DNA of 64,000 bases from Pseudomonas antarctica (GTDB taxonomy: Bacteria; Pseudomonadota; Gammaproteobacteria; Pseudomonadales; Pseudomonadaceae), in assembly GCF_900624995.1 (NCBI RefSeq), contig NZ_UYXQ01000002.1, positions 186,001 to 250,000 of the forward strand, in the 5' to 3' direction. The translations under genes and the position numbers were made by a program. Below the pieces are notes generated by a model. The model searched no databases. It was not told the DNA's origin and was given only the letters and a program-made list of their open reading frames with translations. This document shows positions 38,747 through 47,863 of the stretch, one piece after another. The first letter of the stretch is position 1; every line of letters begins with the position of its first letter.

Positions 38747-40156
38747 TTAACGATGAGACAAAGCCGAGTCGTAATGGACCTTGGCCGCTTGCCCGGCAGC
38801 GGGTTTGACCCACAGCAGGTAGGCCAGAACCAGCAGCACGATCCACACGGCGCCGACCAGCAAGGCCGCCTGGGTGTCCGGGAAGTAACCCAGCACGCCA
38901 AACACGAACAGCATGAACACGATGGCCGCCGCGGGCGCATACGGCCAGAACGGCACCGGGAATTTCAGCTCGGCGACCTGTTCGCTGGTCATCGAGCGAC
39001 GCATCGCGACCTGGGTGAACAGAATCATCAGCCACACCCACACGGTGGCGAAGGTGGCAATCGAGGCGATCAGCAGGAACACGTTTTCCGGGATCAGGTA
39101 GTTGAGCACCACGCCGCCCAGCAGCGCCGCGCCCATCACCACCACGGTCATCCACGGCACGCCTTGCTTGGACAACTGGGCAAAGCCCTTGGGCGCCTGC
39201 CCTTGCTGAGCCAGGCCATACATCATGCGGCCGGCGCCGAAGATGTCGCTGTTGATGGCCGAGACGGCCGCCGAGATCACCACGATGTTGAGGATGGTCG
39301 CCGCCGAACTAATGCCCAGGTTGCTGAAGATCTGCACGAACGGGCTGCCTTGGCTGCCGATCTGCGGCCACGGGTAAATCGCCATCAGCACGAACAGCGT
39401 CAGCACGTAGAACAACAGGATGCGTAGCGGCACCGCGTTGATCGCCTTGGGGATCACGCGCTGCGGGTCTTTGGCTTCACCGGCGGTGATGCCGATGATT
39501 TCGATGCCGCCGAAGGCAAACATCACCACCGCGAACGAAGCGATCAAGCCGCCGATGCCATTAGGCATGAAACCGCCGTGGGCCCATAGGTTGCTGAGCC
39601 CGCTGGCCTGGGTTTCACCGGCCGAATGGATGCCGAACAGCATGATGCCGAAGCCGCCGAGGATCATCGCCACAATGGCGCCGACCTTGAGCAGCGACAG
39701 CCAGAATTCCATCTCGCCAAACACCTTGACGCTGCACAGGTTCAGGCCGCCGATCAAAAACACGATGCCGAGCACCCACACCCAACGCGCGACCTCGGGA
39801 AACCAGAAGCCCATGTAAATGCCAAAGGCGGTGACGTCGGCCAGGCAGACGATGATCATTTCAAACGCGTAGGTCCAGCCGAGGATAAACCCGGCCATGG
39901 GGCCCAGGTAGGTGCTGGCGTACTGGCCAAAGGAGCCGGATACGGGGTTGTGCACAGCCATTTCACCCAGGGCGCGCATCACCATGAATACGGCGGCGCC
40001 GCCGATCAGGTAGGCCAGCAGCACGGCCGGCCCGGCCATTTGGATGGCGGAGGCGGAGCCGTAGAACAGCCCGGTGCCGATCGCGGAACCGAGTGCCATG
40101 AAGCGAATATGTCGGGCGCTGAGCCCGCGTTTCAAACCCTTTTCTTGCTGGTGCAT
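38747..40156 (-). CDS. hutT: Histidine/amino-acid permease (APC family)
   Basis: 469 aa, twelve predicted membrane helices. It begins [31 protein letters not shown], the hallmark of the amino-acid transporter family that includes ProY and the histidine permease HutT. Its position between hutI and hutH supports histidine as substrate. A composite repeat of 113 bases lies between it and hutH. Confidence 0.9.
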   Translation of the reverse strand: MHQQEKGLKRGLSARHIRFMALGSAIGTGLFYGSASAIQMAGPAVLLAYLIGGAAVFMVMRALGEMAVHNPVSGSFGQYASTYLGPMAGFILGWTYAFEMIIVCLADVTAFGIYMGFWFPEVARWVWVLGIVFLIGGLNLCSVKVFGEMEFWLSLLKVGAIVAMILGGFGIMLFGIHSAGETQASGLSNLWAHGGFMPNGIGGLIASFAVVMFAFGGIEIIGITAGEAKDPQRVIPKAINAVPLRILLFYVLTLFVLMAIYPWPQIGSQGSPFVQIFSNLGISSAATILNIVVISAAVSAINSDIFGAGRMMYGLAQQGQAPKGFAQLSKQGVPWMTVVVMGAALLGGVVLNYLIPENVFLLIASIATFATVWVWLMILFTQVAMRRSMTSEQVAELKFPVPFWPYAPAAAIVFMLFVFGVLGYFPDTQAALLVGAVWIVLLVLAYLLWVKPAAGQAAKVHYDSALSHR

Positions 40157-40187
40157 TTCTCGTCCCTAATTATTCTTATGAGGAGAA

Positions 40188-40300
40188 GATCGTTCCCACG
40201 CTCTGCGTGGGAATGCCGCCTTGGACGCTCTGCGTCCGCTTTAGGAGCCGTGACGCGGAGCGTCACAGGAGGCGTTCCCACGCAGAGCATGGGAACGATC
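40188..40300. repeat. Composite inverted repeat hutH-hutT
   Basis: The outer arms GATCGTTCCCACGCTCTGCG and its near-perfect reverse complement ending GGGAACGATC enclose smaller inverted pairs (GGACGCTCTGCGTCC and GTGACGCGGAGCGTCAC). The entire gap between hutH and hutT can fold into a branched structure. The ends match the shorter repeat at 20536-20566. Confidence 0.8.
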
Positions 40301-40306
40301 AGCGTG

Positions 40307-41839
40307 TTAGAGACTTGGCAACAACTTGGCCGGCACCAACTCATTCAGGCAGCGGCTGGCGAGCAATTCGCTGGCGGCATTGATGTCCGGGGCGAAGAAG
40401 CGGTCCTTATCGTAGAAACCCACTTTGGCGCGCAAGAGGCCACGGGCTTTTTCCAGCTTCGGCGAGGTCTTCAGGCCGTCACGCAGGTCCAGGCCCTGGC
40501 ACGCCGCCAGCCACTCGACAGCCAAAATGCCACGGGTGTTCTCAGCCATTTCCCACAGACGCTTGCCTGCTGCCGGCGCCATCGACACGTGGTCTTCCTG
40601 GTTGGCCGAGGTCGGCAAACTGTCGACGCTGTGCGGATGGGACAGTGCCTTGTTTTCGCTGGCGAGCGCGGCGGCGGTCACCTGGGCAATCATAAAGCCG
40701 GAGTTGACCCCGCCATTGCCCACCAGGAACGGCGGCAGTTGCGACATGTGCTTGTCCATCATCAGCGAGATACGGCGCTCACTCAGGGAGCCGATTTCGG
40801 CGATGGCCAGTGCCATGTTGTCGGCGGCCATGGCCACCGGCTCGGCGTGGAAGTTACCGCCGGAAATCACGTCGCCTTCGGCTGCAAACACCAGCGGGTT
40901 ATCCGACACGGCGTTGGCTTCCACCACCAGCACTTCGGCAGCCTGGCGGAACTGGGTCAGGCAGGCGCCCATGACTTGCGGCTGGCAGCGCAGGGAGTAC
41001 GGGTCTTGGACTTTGTCGCAGTTCTGGTGCGACTGGGACACCTCGCTGCTTTCACCGAGCAGGTCGCGATAGGCCGCAGCCGAGTCGATCTGCCCACGCT
41101 GGCCACGTGCGGCGTGGATACGCGCGTCAAACGGCGAGCGTGAGCCGAGTACCGCTTCCACGGTCAGGCCGCCGCAGGCCAGCGCGCCGGAGAACAGGTC
41201 TTCGCCTTCGAACAGGCCACGCAAGGCGTAGGCGGTGGACACTTGGGTGCCGTTGAGCAGCGCCAGGCCTTCTTTGGCGGCGAGGGTCAGCGGCGTCAAG
41301 CCGGCGACTTTCAGTGCTTCGGTGGCTTGCAGCCATTCGCCCTTGTAGCGCGCCTTGCCTTCGCCCAGCAGTACCAACGACATGTGCGCCAACGGCGCCA
41401 GGTCGCCGGAGGCACCGACCGAACCTTTGAGCGGGATGTGCGGGTACACCTCGGCGTTGATCAGCGCGATCAATGCGTCGATGACCTGGCGGCGGATCCC
41501 GGAGAACCCACGGCTGAGGCTGTTGACCTTGAGCACCATGACCAGCCGCACCAGCGCGTCGCTGATCGGCTCACCGACACCGGCGGCGTGGGACAGCACC
41601 AGCGAACGCTGGAGGTTTTCCAGGTCTTCGCTGGCGATGCGGGTCGAGGCCAGCAGGCCGAAACCGGTGTTGATGCCGTAGGCGGTGCGGTTCTCGGCGA
41701 GAATCTGCTCCACACAGGCAACACTGGCTTCGATCTGCGCCGAGGCGCTGTCATCCAGGCTGAGGGTTACCGGCTGCTGGTAGATGGCCCGCAGTTGGGC
41801 AAGGCTCAGTTGGCCTGGAATCAGATTTAGCGCAGTCAC
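40307..41839 (-). CDS. hutH: Histidine ammonia-lyase
   Basis: 510 aa, first step of histidine catabolism (histidine to urocanate and ammonia). The MIO-forming triad Ala143-Ser144-Gly145 is intact ([15 protein letters not shown]). Other catalytic residues seen: Tyr54 (YGINTGFG), His84, Asn in GLALLNGTQ, Tyr and Arg in [10 protein letters not shown], Phe in GGNFHAEP and Glu in NQEDH. AAGGAG is only one base from an ATG at 41845 but seven from the GTG at 41839, so the GTG is preferred ([11 protein letters not shown]). It follows a diverged paralogue by 32 bases. Confidence 0.96.
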   Translation of the reverse strand: MTALNLIPGQLSLAQLRAIYQQPVTLSLDDSASAQIEASVACVEQILAENRTAYGINTGFGLLASTRIASEDLENLQRSLVLSHAAGVGEPISDALVRLVMVLKVNSLSRGFSGIRRQVIDALIALINAEVYPHIPLKGSVGASGDLAPLAHMSLVLLGEGKARYKGEWLQATEALKVAGLTPLTLAAKEGLALLNGTQVSTAYALRGLFEGEDLFSGALACGGLTVEAVLGSRSPFDARIHAARGQRGQIDSAAAYRDLLGESSEVSQSHQNCDKVQDPYSLRCQPQVMGACLTQFRQAAEVLVVEANAVSDNPLVFAAEGDVISGGNFHAEPVAMAADNMALAIAEIGSLSERRISLMMDKHMSQLPPFLVGNGGVNSGFMIAQVTAAALASENKALSHPHSVDSLPTSANQEDHVSMAPAAGKRLWEMAENTRGILAVEWLAACQGLDLRDGLKTSPKLEKARGLLRAKVGFYDKDRFFAPDINAASELLASRCLNELVPAKLLPSL

Positions 41840-41877
41840 ATTCATACTCCTTGTGAATTATTCTTTTGAAAAAGTGT

Positions 41878-43401
41878 TCAGTGCAAATTCGGTAATACGT
41901 GGCACAGCAAAGCGGTGTCGTTGAGCAGCGCGGTGGCGCTCGCGATGTCCGGCGCCAGCCAGCGGTCCTGCTCGTAGGCCGGGACTTTTTCACGCAACAA
42001 GCGCCAGGCGCTGTCGGTGCCCGCGCCGAAACGCTGGTCCTTGAGAAACTCGAAGGCCTGGGCCGCCAGCAGGTACTCGATAGCGAGGATCTGAGTGACG
42101 TTGGCCAACAGCTGGTGCAGCTTGAGCGCGGCGTTGGTGCCCATGCTCAGATGGTCTTCCTGCAACCCCGAGGTAACGAAGTTGTCGAGCACCGCCGGTT
42201 GCGCCAACTGACGGTTTTGCCCGCACAGCGAGGCAGCGACGTACTGCACGATCATCATCCCGGAGTTAACCCCAGGGTTGCTGACCAGGAACGCCGGCAA
42301 GCCGCTGACGTGCGGGTTAATCAGGCGGTCCAAACGGCGTTCGGCCACCGAGCCGATTTCGGCCATGGCAATCGCCAGCATGTCCGCCGCCAATGCCACC
42401 GACTGCCCGTGCGGGTTGGCCTGGGACACCACGCGGTAGGTGTCCGGCGTGCCGAGCACCAGCGGGTTGTCCGTGGCGCTATTGAGTTCGGTCTCGATCT
42501 GGCGGGTGGCGTGCTCGACTTGATCACGCGCGGCGCCGTGAATCTGCGGGATCGAGCGGATGCTCAAGGCGTCTTGAGTACGAATGCCTTTGCTGCTGGC
42601 GATCACTTCACTGCCATCGAGCAAGGCGCGCAGGTTGATGCCGACTTGCTGCATGCCCGGGTGCGGCTTGAGGGCGATGATGGCTTCGTCGAAAGCGTCG
42701 ATCTGGCCGCGCTGGGCCTCAAAACTCATGGCGCCGATTACGTCGGCCCATTGCAGCAAATGATGCGCATCGGCCAGGGCCAGGCAGCTCAGGCCGGTCA
42801 TGCACGGCGTGCCGTTGACCAGGCACAGGCCGTCTTTGGCACCGAGTACGACTGGCTGCAAGCCTTCTGCTTGGAGTGCTTCTTGCGCTGTCACGATCTG
42901 GCCGCGATAGCTCACGTTGCCGACACCGAGCAACGCCACACCGACATGGGCCATATGGGTCAGGTAACCCACCGAACCCTGGGACGGCACTTGCGGCGTG
43001 ATGCCGTGATTAAGCAGCGCCAGCAACGAATGCACCACCTGCGGGTGCAGGCCGGATTTGCCGTGGCTGTAGTTGATGATTGCCGCGCAAATGATCGCAC
43101 GGGTTTGCTCATCGCTGAGCACCGGGCCGACACCACAGGCGTGACTCAGCAGGGTATTGCGCGACAGCTGGCTGAGTTGCTCGCCCTTGAGCGACACATT
43201 GCACAGCGCGCCCAGGCCGGTGTTCACGCCATAAGCGCGTTCACCGCGGGTGACGATGCGCTGCACGATCGCCTGGGCATTGTCGATCCGCGCCCAGGCC
43301 TGGCCCGAGAGTTCAAGCACGGCGCCGAAGCGGGCGACGGCGACCACGTCCTGCCAGCGCATGGGGGCGTCGGCGATGATGACTTTTGCTGCCTGGGACA
43401 T
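41878..43401 (-). CDS. hutH2: HutH paralogue lacking the MIO triad
   Basis: 507 aa member of the aromatic amino-acid lyase superfamily, aligned to HutH over its length. It retains YGVNTGLG (Tyr57), LLSHACGVG (His87), GLCLVNGTP (Asn196), an Arg in SIRSIPQ, LQEDH and the helical-core block ALAADMLAIAMAEIGS. Where HutH has [15 protein letters not shown] it has GSVGYLTHM (residues 142-150; bases 42952-42978), so Ala-Ser-Gly is missing. The active-site Tyr of DPYSLR is Leu (DALSIR), and the Phe of GGNFHAEP is Pro. A classical lyase reaction is therefore doubtful and the actual role unknown. The ATG at 43401 has AAGG at eight bases; an ATG two codons earlier is too close to it. Confidence 0.85.
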   Translation of the reverse strand: MSQAAKVIIADAPMRWQDVVAVARFGAVLELSGQAWARIDNAQAIVQRIVTRGERAYGVNTGLGALCNVSLKGEQLSQLSRNTLLSHACGVGPVLSDEQTRAIICAAIINYSHGKSGLHPQVVHSLLALLNHGITPQVPSQGSVGYLTHMAHVGVALLGVGNVSYRGQIVTAQEALQAEGLQPVVLGAKDGLCLVNGTPCMTGLSCLALADAHHLLQWADVIGAMSFEAQRGQIDAFDEAIIALKPHPGMQQVGINLRALLDGSEVIASSKGIRTQDALSIRSIPQIHGAARDQVEHATRQIETELNSATDNPLVLGTPDTYRVVSQANPHGQSVALAADMLAIAMAEIGSVAERRLDRLINPHVSGLPAFLVSNPGVNSGMMIVQYVAASLCGQNRQLAQPAVLDNFVTSGLQEDHLSMGTNAALKLHQLLANVTQILAIEYLLAAQAFEFLKDQRFGAGTDSAWRLLREKVPAYEQDRWLAPDIASATALLNDTALLCHVLPNLH

Positions 43402-43436
43402 CTTCATACCTTCTTCAATTCTTGTGCAGCCTTACC

Positions 43437-43513
43437 GGCCTCTTCGCGGGCAAGCCCGCTCCCACAGGGGAACGCATTCCAAATGTGGGAGCGGGCTTGC
43501 TCGCGAAGAGGCC
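43437..43513. repeat. REPIN with arms in outward order
   Basis: GGCCTCTTCGCGGGCAAGCC... and its reverse complement ...GCTCGCGAAGAGGCC bracket a short 25-base centre, giving a nearly perfect long hairpin between hutV and the HutH paralogue. The same arm family as at 1707, 52651 and 63001. Confidence 0.85.
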
Positions 43514-43537
43514 AGCCGGCTCAACTCAAAATCCGGA

Positions 43538-44362
43538 TCAGACCACCGCCGCCCGCCGCTGAACAAACCGGTCCACATACTCATCCGCCGGCGAATGCAG
43601 GATCTCGCGCGGCGTGCCGACCTGGATCAGCTTGCCGTCCTTGAGGATCGCAATGCGGTTGCCGATACGCACGGCCTCGTCGAGGTCGTGGGTGATGAAC
43701 ACGATGGTTTTGTGCAGAGTCTTTTGCAGCTCGAGCAACTGGTCCTGCATCTCGGCGCGGATCAGCGGGTCGAGGGCGCTGAAGGCTTCGTCCATCAAGA
43801 TGATGTCGGTATCCGCCGCCAAGGCGCGGGCCAGGCCCACACGCTGGCGCATGCCGCCGGACAGCTGGTGCGGGTATTTATTTTCGTAGCCTTTGAGGCC
43901 CACGGTTTCGATCCAGTGCAACGCGCGTTCGGCGCAGACCTGCTTGGTTTCGCCACGCACTTTCAGGCCGTAGGCGACGTTGTCGAGCACGCTCTTGTGG
44001 GGCAGCAGGCCGAAGCTCTGGAACACCATGCTGATCTTGTGCCGACGAAATTGGCGCAGGGCTTCCATGTCCAGTTTGAGGATGTCTTCGCCGTCCACCA
44101 GGATCGCGCCGCTGGTAGGGTCGATCAGGCGATTGAAGTGACGCACCAACGTCGACTTGCCGGAGCCCGACAAGCCCATGATCACAAAGATCTCGCCGGT
44201 GCCGATGCTCAGGGACAAGTCGTTCACGCCGACCACGCAACCGGTCTCGGCCAGCACCTGGTCCTTGGTCTTGCCTTGGCCAACCATGGCCAGGGCGTCC
44301 TTGGAGCGGTTGCCGAAAATCTTGAAGACGTTCTTAACTTCAATTTTGCTGACGGTAGTCAT
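43538..44362 (-). CDS. hutV: Histidine ABC transporter ATPase (ProV-like)
   Basis: 274 aa. Walker [10 protein letters not shown], signature [15 protein letters not shown] and Walker [13 protein letters not shown] are present. The ProV-like ATPase core is complete, but the C-terminal CBS domains of osmoregulated ProV proteins are missing, consistent with a nutrient importer. Its ATG overlaps the hutW stop by four bases. Order hutX-hutW-hutV on the minus strand. Confidence 0.94.
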   Translation of the reverse strand: MTTVSKIEVKNVFKIFGNRSKDALAMVGQGKTKDQVLAETGCVVGVNDLSLSIGTGEIFVIMGLSGSGKSTLVRHFNRLIDPTSGAILVDGEDILKLDMEALRQFRRHKISMVFQSFGLLPHKSVLDNVAYGLKVRGETKQVCAERALHWIETVGLKGYENKYPHQLSGGMRQRVGLARALAADTDIILMDEAFSALDPLIRAEMQDQLLELQKTLHKTIVFITHDLDEAVRIGNRIAILKDGKLIQVGTPREILHSPADEYVDRFVQRRAAVV

Positions 44363-45210
44363 TTGCTCGCCTCATGCCGTGGACGACCATAGGCCTGGGT
44401 AATGCGGTCGATGACCACTGCAAGAATCACAATCGCCAGGCCCGCTTCGAGGCCACGGCCGACGTTGAGGGTCTGGATGCCGACGAGCACGTCTTCACCC
44501 AAGCCACGGGCACCGATCATCGAGGCAATCACCACCATCGACAGCGCCATCATGGTGGTCTGGTTGATCCCGGCCATGATGCTCGGCAGCGCCAGTGGCA
44601 GTTGCACACCGAACAGTTGCTGCCAACGGTTGGCACCAAAGGCATTGATAGCTTCCATGACTTCGCCGTCGACTTGGCGAATGCCCAAATCCGTCAGACG
44701 AATCAGCGGTGGGGCGGCGTAGATCACCGTGGCGAAAATCGCCGGCACCTTACCGAGGCCGAACAGCATCAGCACCGGAATCAGGTACACGAAGCTGGGC
44801 ATGGTTTGCATGATGTCCAGCAGCGGCATCAATACCGAACGCAGGCGATTGCTGCGCGCCGAGAGAATGCCCAGCGGAATGCCGATCAGCACCGAGATCA
44901 CCGTGGCGACCATCATCAGGGCCAGGGTTTGCATCAGCTTGTCCCACAGGCCAACCGCGCCCACCAGGAACAGCAACCCGACGATGACCGCCGTGGTCAC
45001 CACCTTGCGGGTGGCGTGCCAGGCGATGCCGCCGACGATGGCCAGCATCAGCCACCAAGGCGCCGCGCGCAGCAACCCTTCCAGGTTGACGATGGCCCAT
45101 AGCAGGGTGTCGGATATCTGCCGGAACACATCGCCGTAGTTGGTGACCAGCGAGTCCACCCAACCGTTGACCCAGTCGGCGATGGAAAACGTAAAACTCT
45201 CAGGAAACAT
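44359..45210 (-). CDS. hutW: Histidine ABC transporter permease (ProW-like)
   Basis: 283 aa with about six membrane helices and the EAA-type loop [25 protein letters not shown]. The quaternary-amine-transporter family permease motifs are present ([24 protein letters not shown]). Works with HutX and HutV; this cassette in the hut locus of Pseudomonas transports histidine. Confidence 0.94.
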   Translation of the reverse strand: MFPESFTFSIADWVNGWVDSLVTNYGDVFRQISDTLLWAIVNLEGLLRAAPWWLMLAIVGGIAWHATRKVVTTAVIVGLLFLVGAVGLWDKLMQTLALMMVATVISVLIGIPLGILSARSNRLRSVLMPLLDIMQTMPSFVYLIPVLMLFGLGKVPAIFATVIYAAPPLIRLTDLGIRQVDGEVMEAINAFGANRWQQLFGVQLPLALPSIMAGINQTTMMALSMVVIASMIGARGLGEDVLVGIQTLNVGRGLEAGLAIVILAVVIDRITQAYGRPRHEASK

Positions 45211-45242
45211 AGCGTGCTCTCGATCCAGTGGGTTGTGGCCGG

Positions 45243-45275
45243 GTGTCCGACTAGCCCCTCAGGGTAGTCGGACAC
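45243..45275. promoter_or_regulatory. Stem-loop between hutX and hutW
   Basis: Eleven-base perfect stem GTGTCCGACTA / TAGTCGGACAC with an eleven-base loop, filling most of the 72-base gap between the binding-protein gene and its permease. It may limit read-through or protect the hutX message (inference). It is unrelated in sequence to the hairpin at 26365-26396, which has the same placement. Confidence 0.75.
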
Positions 45276-45282
45276 GCTTGAC

Positions 45283-46248
45283 CTACAAGGCCGCGTCGAT
45301 TTTCTTGGCTGCGTCGTCGCTCACCCACGCGTGCCAGACTTCAGGATGTTCCTTGAGGAAAATTTTCGCCAGTTTTGGCGACTCAATTCGCTCTTTGGCC
45401 ATGCGACCCAGGTTCTGGTTCAGCAGATCGATTGGCAGGTTGACCTTCTCCAGCACGGCCACCAGCTCCGGCGCTTGCTCGTGGAAGGTCTTGGACAAGC
45501 CAACCTTGATGCTCACGGTTTTATCCACGCCCGGCTTCTCTTCCAGCTTGACCAAGTCAACCTGGCCCATCAGCGGGGTGGGCGACCAGTAGTAGAACAG
45601 GATCGGCTCGCCACGCTTGTAGCTCGACAGCACCGCCGCATCCAGCGCCGGGCCGGTGCCTGGGCGGAAGTTGGTGTAGGTGCTTTCCAGGCCGTAGCTT
45701 TTGAGCATTTCGCTGTTGTCCAGCTCACAGGTCCAGCCGGCCGGGCAATTGTAGAAGCGGCCCTTGGACGGTTCTTCCTGGTCCTTGAATACCGAGGCGT
45801 ATTTGGCCAGATCCGCGATGTTTTTCAGGCCCGGTGCCTTGGCTTCCAATTTGCGCTTGGCGTCGCCTTCGATCACGTAACGCGGCACGTACCAACCTTC
45901 CACTGCACCAACGATCGGGGCACCCACGCCGACGACTTTGCCGGCCTTCTCGGCCTTGTTCCAGACCTCGCTGCGGCCGACCCACTCTTCGGCAAACACT
46001 TGAATGTCGTTGCTGCTCAGGGCGTTTTCCATGGTGATGGAGTTGCCCGGCAGGCTGTCGGTTTTGCAGCCGTAACCTTTTTCCAGCACGGTTTGCAGGA
46101 TGTCGGTGAGCAACATGCCGCTTTCCCAGTTCAGGCCCGCGAATTTCACCGGCTTGCCGGATTCGCACCAGCCGGCCGCCTGGGCGCCGGCGCTAGCCAG
46201 CAAGCCTGCACAAAACAGTGATGCCAGCAGGGTTTTATTCATTTTCAT
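45283..46248 (-). CDS. hutX: Histidine ABC transporter binding protein
   Basis: 321 aa. Signal peptide MKMNKTLLASLFCAGLLASAGAQA, then an OpuAC-type ligand domain (WCESGKPVKFAGLNWESGMLLTDILQTVLEKGYGC, EEWVGRSEVWNKAE, ILFYYWSPTPLMGQVD). The frame is open 21 codons upstream, but the signal peptide and GGGAG place the start at 46248. It delivers histidine to HutWV in related strains. Confidence 0.92.
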   Translation of the reverse strand: MKMNKTLLASLFCAGLLASAGAQAAGWCESGKPVKFAGLNWESGMLLTDILQTVLEKGYGCKTDSLPGNSITMENALSSNDIQVFAEEWVGRSEVWNKAEKAGKVVGVGAPIVGAVEGWYVPRYVIEGDAKRKLEAKAPGLKNIADLAKYASVFKDQEEPSKGRFYNCPAGWTCELDNSEMLKSYGLESTYTNFRPGTGPALDAAVLSSYKRGEPILFYYWSPTPLMGQVDLVKLEEKPGVDKTVSIKVGLSKTFHEQAPELVAVLEKVNLPIDLLNQNLGRMAKERIESPKLAKIFLKEHPEVWHAWVSDDAAKKIDAAL

Positions 46249-46317
46249 TGTTGTGACGCTCCCAATCTTGAAATGGATTACGGCAGTCAGTAGGCGTCCT
46301 GCCCTGTCCACGTCCCA

Positions 46318-47775
46318 TCAGGCTTGTGCAGCCAGCCCGTTTGCTATTGGTGTAGCGCCCTGCTCTGGCGGCAGGATCAGGTGTTCAGGAATTGCGCTGT
46401 GCCACTTTTTCGCACAGACGTAATAGAGGGCTGCGGGAAGTACCAGACCGATGATCCAGGAAATATCCACATCACCCAGCGCGGCCACCAGCGGGCCGGT
46501 GTAGAACTTGGTGGAGATGAAGGGCAATTGCACCAACACGCCGAAGACATAGACGCTGATACCGAGTAGGTTCCAGCGACCGTAGCGGCCGTTCGGGTCG
46601 GCCAGCGCCGGCACGTCATAGCGCTCGCGGGTGATGCAGTAGTAATCCACCAAGTTGATCGCACTCCAGGGCGTAAAGAACGCCAGCAGGAACAGGATGA
46701 AAGACTTGAAAGCACCGAGGAACGAGTGCTGGCCGAGCAACGCGATCAGGGTCGCAGTGCCGACAATCACCAGCACGAAAACCAGACGCTGAAAGCGCGT
46801 GACTTCCAGGCGACCGCGAAAGCCGCTGATGATGGTCGCGATGCACATGAAACTACCGTAGGAGTTCAGCGTAGAGATGGTGACCTTGCCAAACGCGATG
46901 CTGAAGTACAGCAGCGCAGCGGTGGCACCCGTGCCGCTCAACCCAACGATGTAAGCCACTTCATGACCAGCGAATTGCCCGTTGGACATGGCCGCCGCAA
47001 ACACGCCGAGGATCATCGCCACCTGTGCACCAATAACTGAACCCGCGCCAGCGGCGAGAAAGGTTTTCACCGAGGACGTCTTGCTCGGCAAGTAACGTGA
47101 ATAGTCCGCCACGTAAGGGCCGAAGGCGATCTGCCAGGATGCCGCGAGCGACACCGCGAGCAAAAAACTGCTCCAACTGAAGTGGCGGATTTGCAGCAGT
47201 GCGCCAATATCGGTCTGGCTGATCAGGCGACTGAACAGGTAGACGAAGGCAATCACACCGATGACGCTGGCGACGCGGCCGATCCAATGGATCACCCGGT
47301 AACCGAGCACCGTGACCAGCACAATGACACTGGCGAAAATAAGGATACCGACGCTGTCACTGACACCAAACAACTGGCCCAGCGCTTGGCCGGAAAGTAC
47401 GGTGCCGGTCGCGGTAAAGCCGAGGTACATCAAACAGACCAACACGATCGGAATGGCCGCGCCATAAACACCAAACTGTACCCGGCTGGAGATCATCTGC
47501 GGCAAGCCAAGCTTCGGCCCTTGCGCCGCATGCAACGCCATGACGCCGCCACCAACCAGTTGGCCGATCAGCAGACCGATCAACGACCAGAACACATCAC
47601 CGCCCAGCACCACGGCCAGGGCCCCGGTGACAATCGCGGTGATTTGCAGGTTGGCACCCATCCATAGGGTGAACTGACTAAACAGACGACCGTGTCTTTC
47701 CGCTTCCGGGATGTAGTCGATCGAACGCCTTTCGATCAACGGGGTGGTGCTTGCACGCGCGTCATTTGCAGCCAT
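46318..47775 (-). CDS. NCS1-family permease, probable urocanate transporter
   Basis: 485 aa, twelve predicted membrane helices, annotated in relatives as cytosine permease (CodB-like, nucleobase:cation symporter 1). In the same hut position in P. fluorescens SBW25 the equivalent gene is the urocanate transporter HutTu, so urocanate is the likely substrate here (inference from position and family). It lies between hutU and hutX. AGAGG precedes the ATG. A symmetric TGTGTACACA element stands in the gap to hutU. Confidence 0.88.
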   Translation of the reverse strand: MAANDARASTTPLIERRSIDYIPEAERHGRLFSQFTLWMGANLQITAIVTGALAVVLGGDVFWSLIGLLIGQLVGGGVMALHAAQGPKLGLPQMISSRVQFGVYGAAIPIVLVCLMYLGFTATGTVLSGQALGQLFGVSDSVGILIFASVIVLVTVLGYRVIHWIGRVASVIGVIAFVYLFSRLISQTDIGALLQIRHFSWSSFLLAVSLAASWQIAFGPYVADYSRYLPSKTSSVKTFLAAGAGSVIGAQVAMILGVFAAAMSNGQFAGHEVAYIVGLSGTGATAALLYFSIAFGKVTISTLNSYGSFMCIATIISGFRGRLEVTRFQRLVFVLVIVGTATLIALLGQHSFLGAFKSFILFLLAFFTPWSAINLVDYYCITRERYDVPALADPNGRYGRWNLLGISVYVFGVLVQLPFISTKFYTGPLVAALGDVDISWIIGLVLPAALYYVCAKKWHSAIPEHLILPPEQGATPIANGLAAQA

Positions 47776-47828
47776 GTGTGTTCAACCTCTGATGGATTGT
47801 TTTTGGGTGGTGCGGGTTAAACAGGTCT

Positions 47829-47838
47829 TGTGTACACA
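47829..47838. promoter_or_regulatory. Possible secondary HutC-like palindrome
   Basis: TGTGTACACA, a perfect ten-base palindrome between hutU and the NCS1 permease gene. It differs from the hutC/hutF site TGTATATACA only at two symmetric positions. It lies in a remnant of a REP arm (CAGCTCCCACAG), so chance is quite possible. Confidence 0.3.
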
Positions 47839-47863
47839 GCTCCCACAGGAACCTGGCCAGTCG

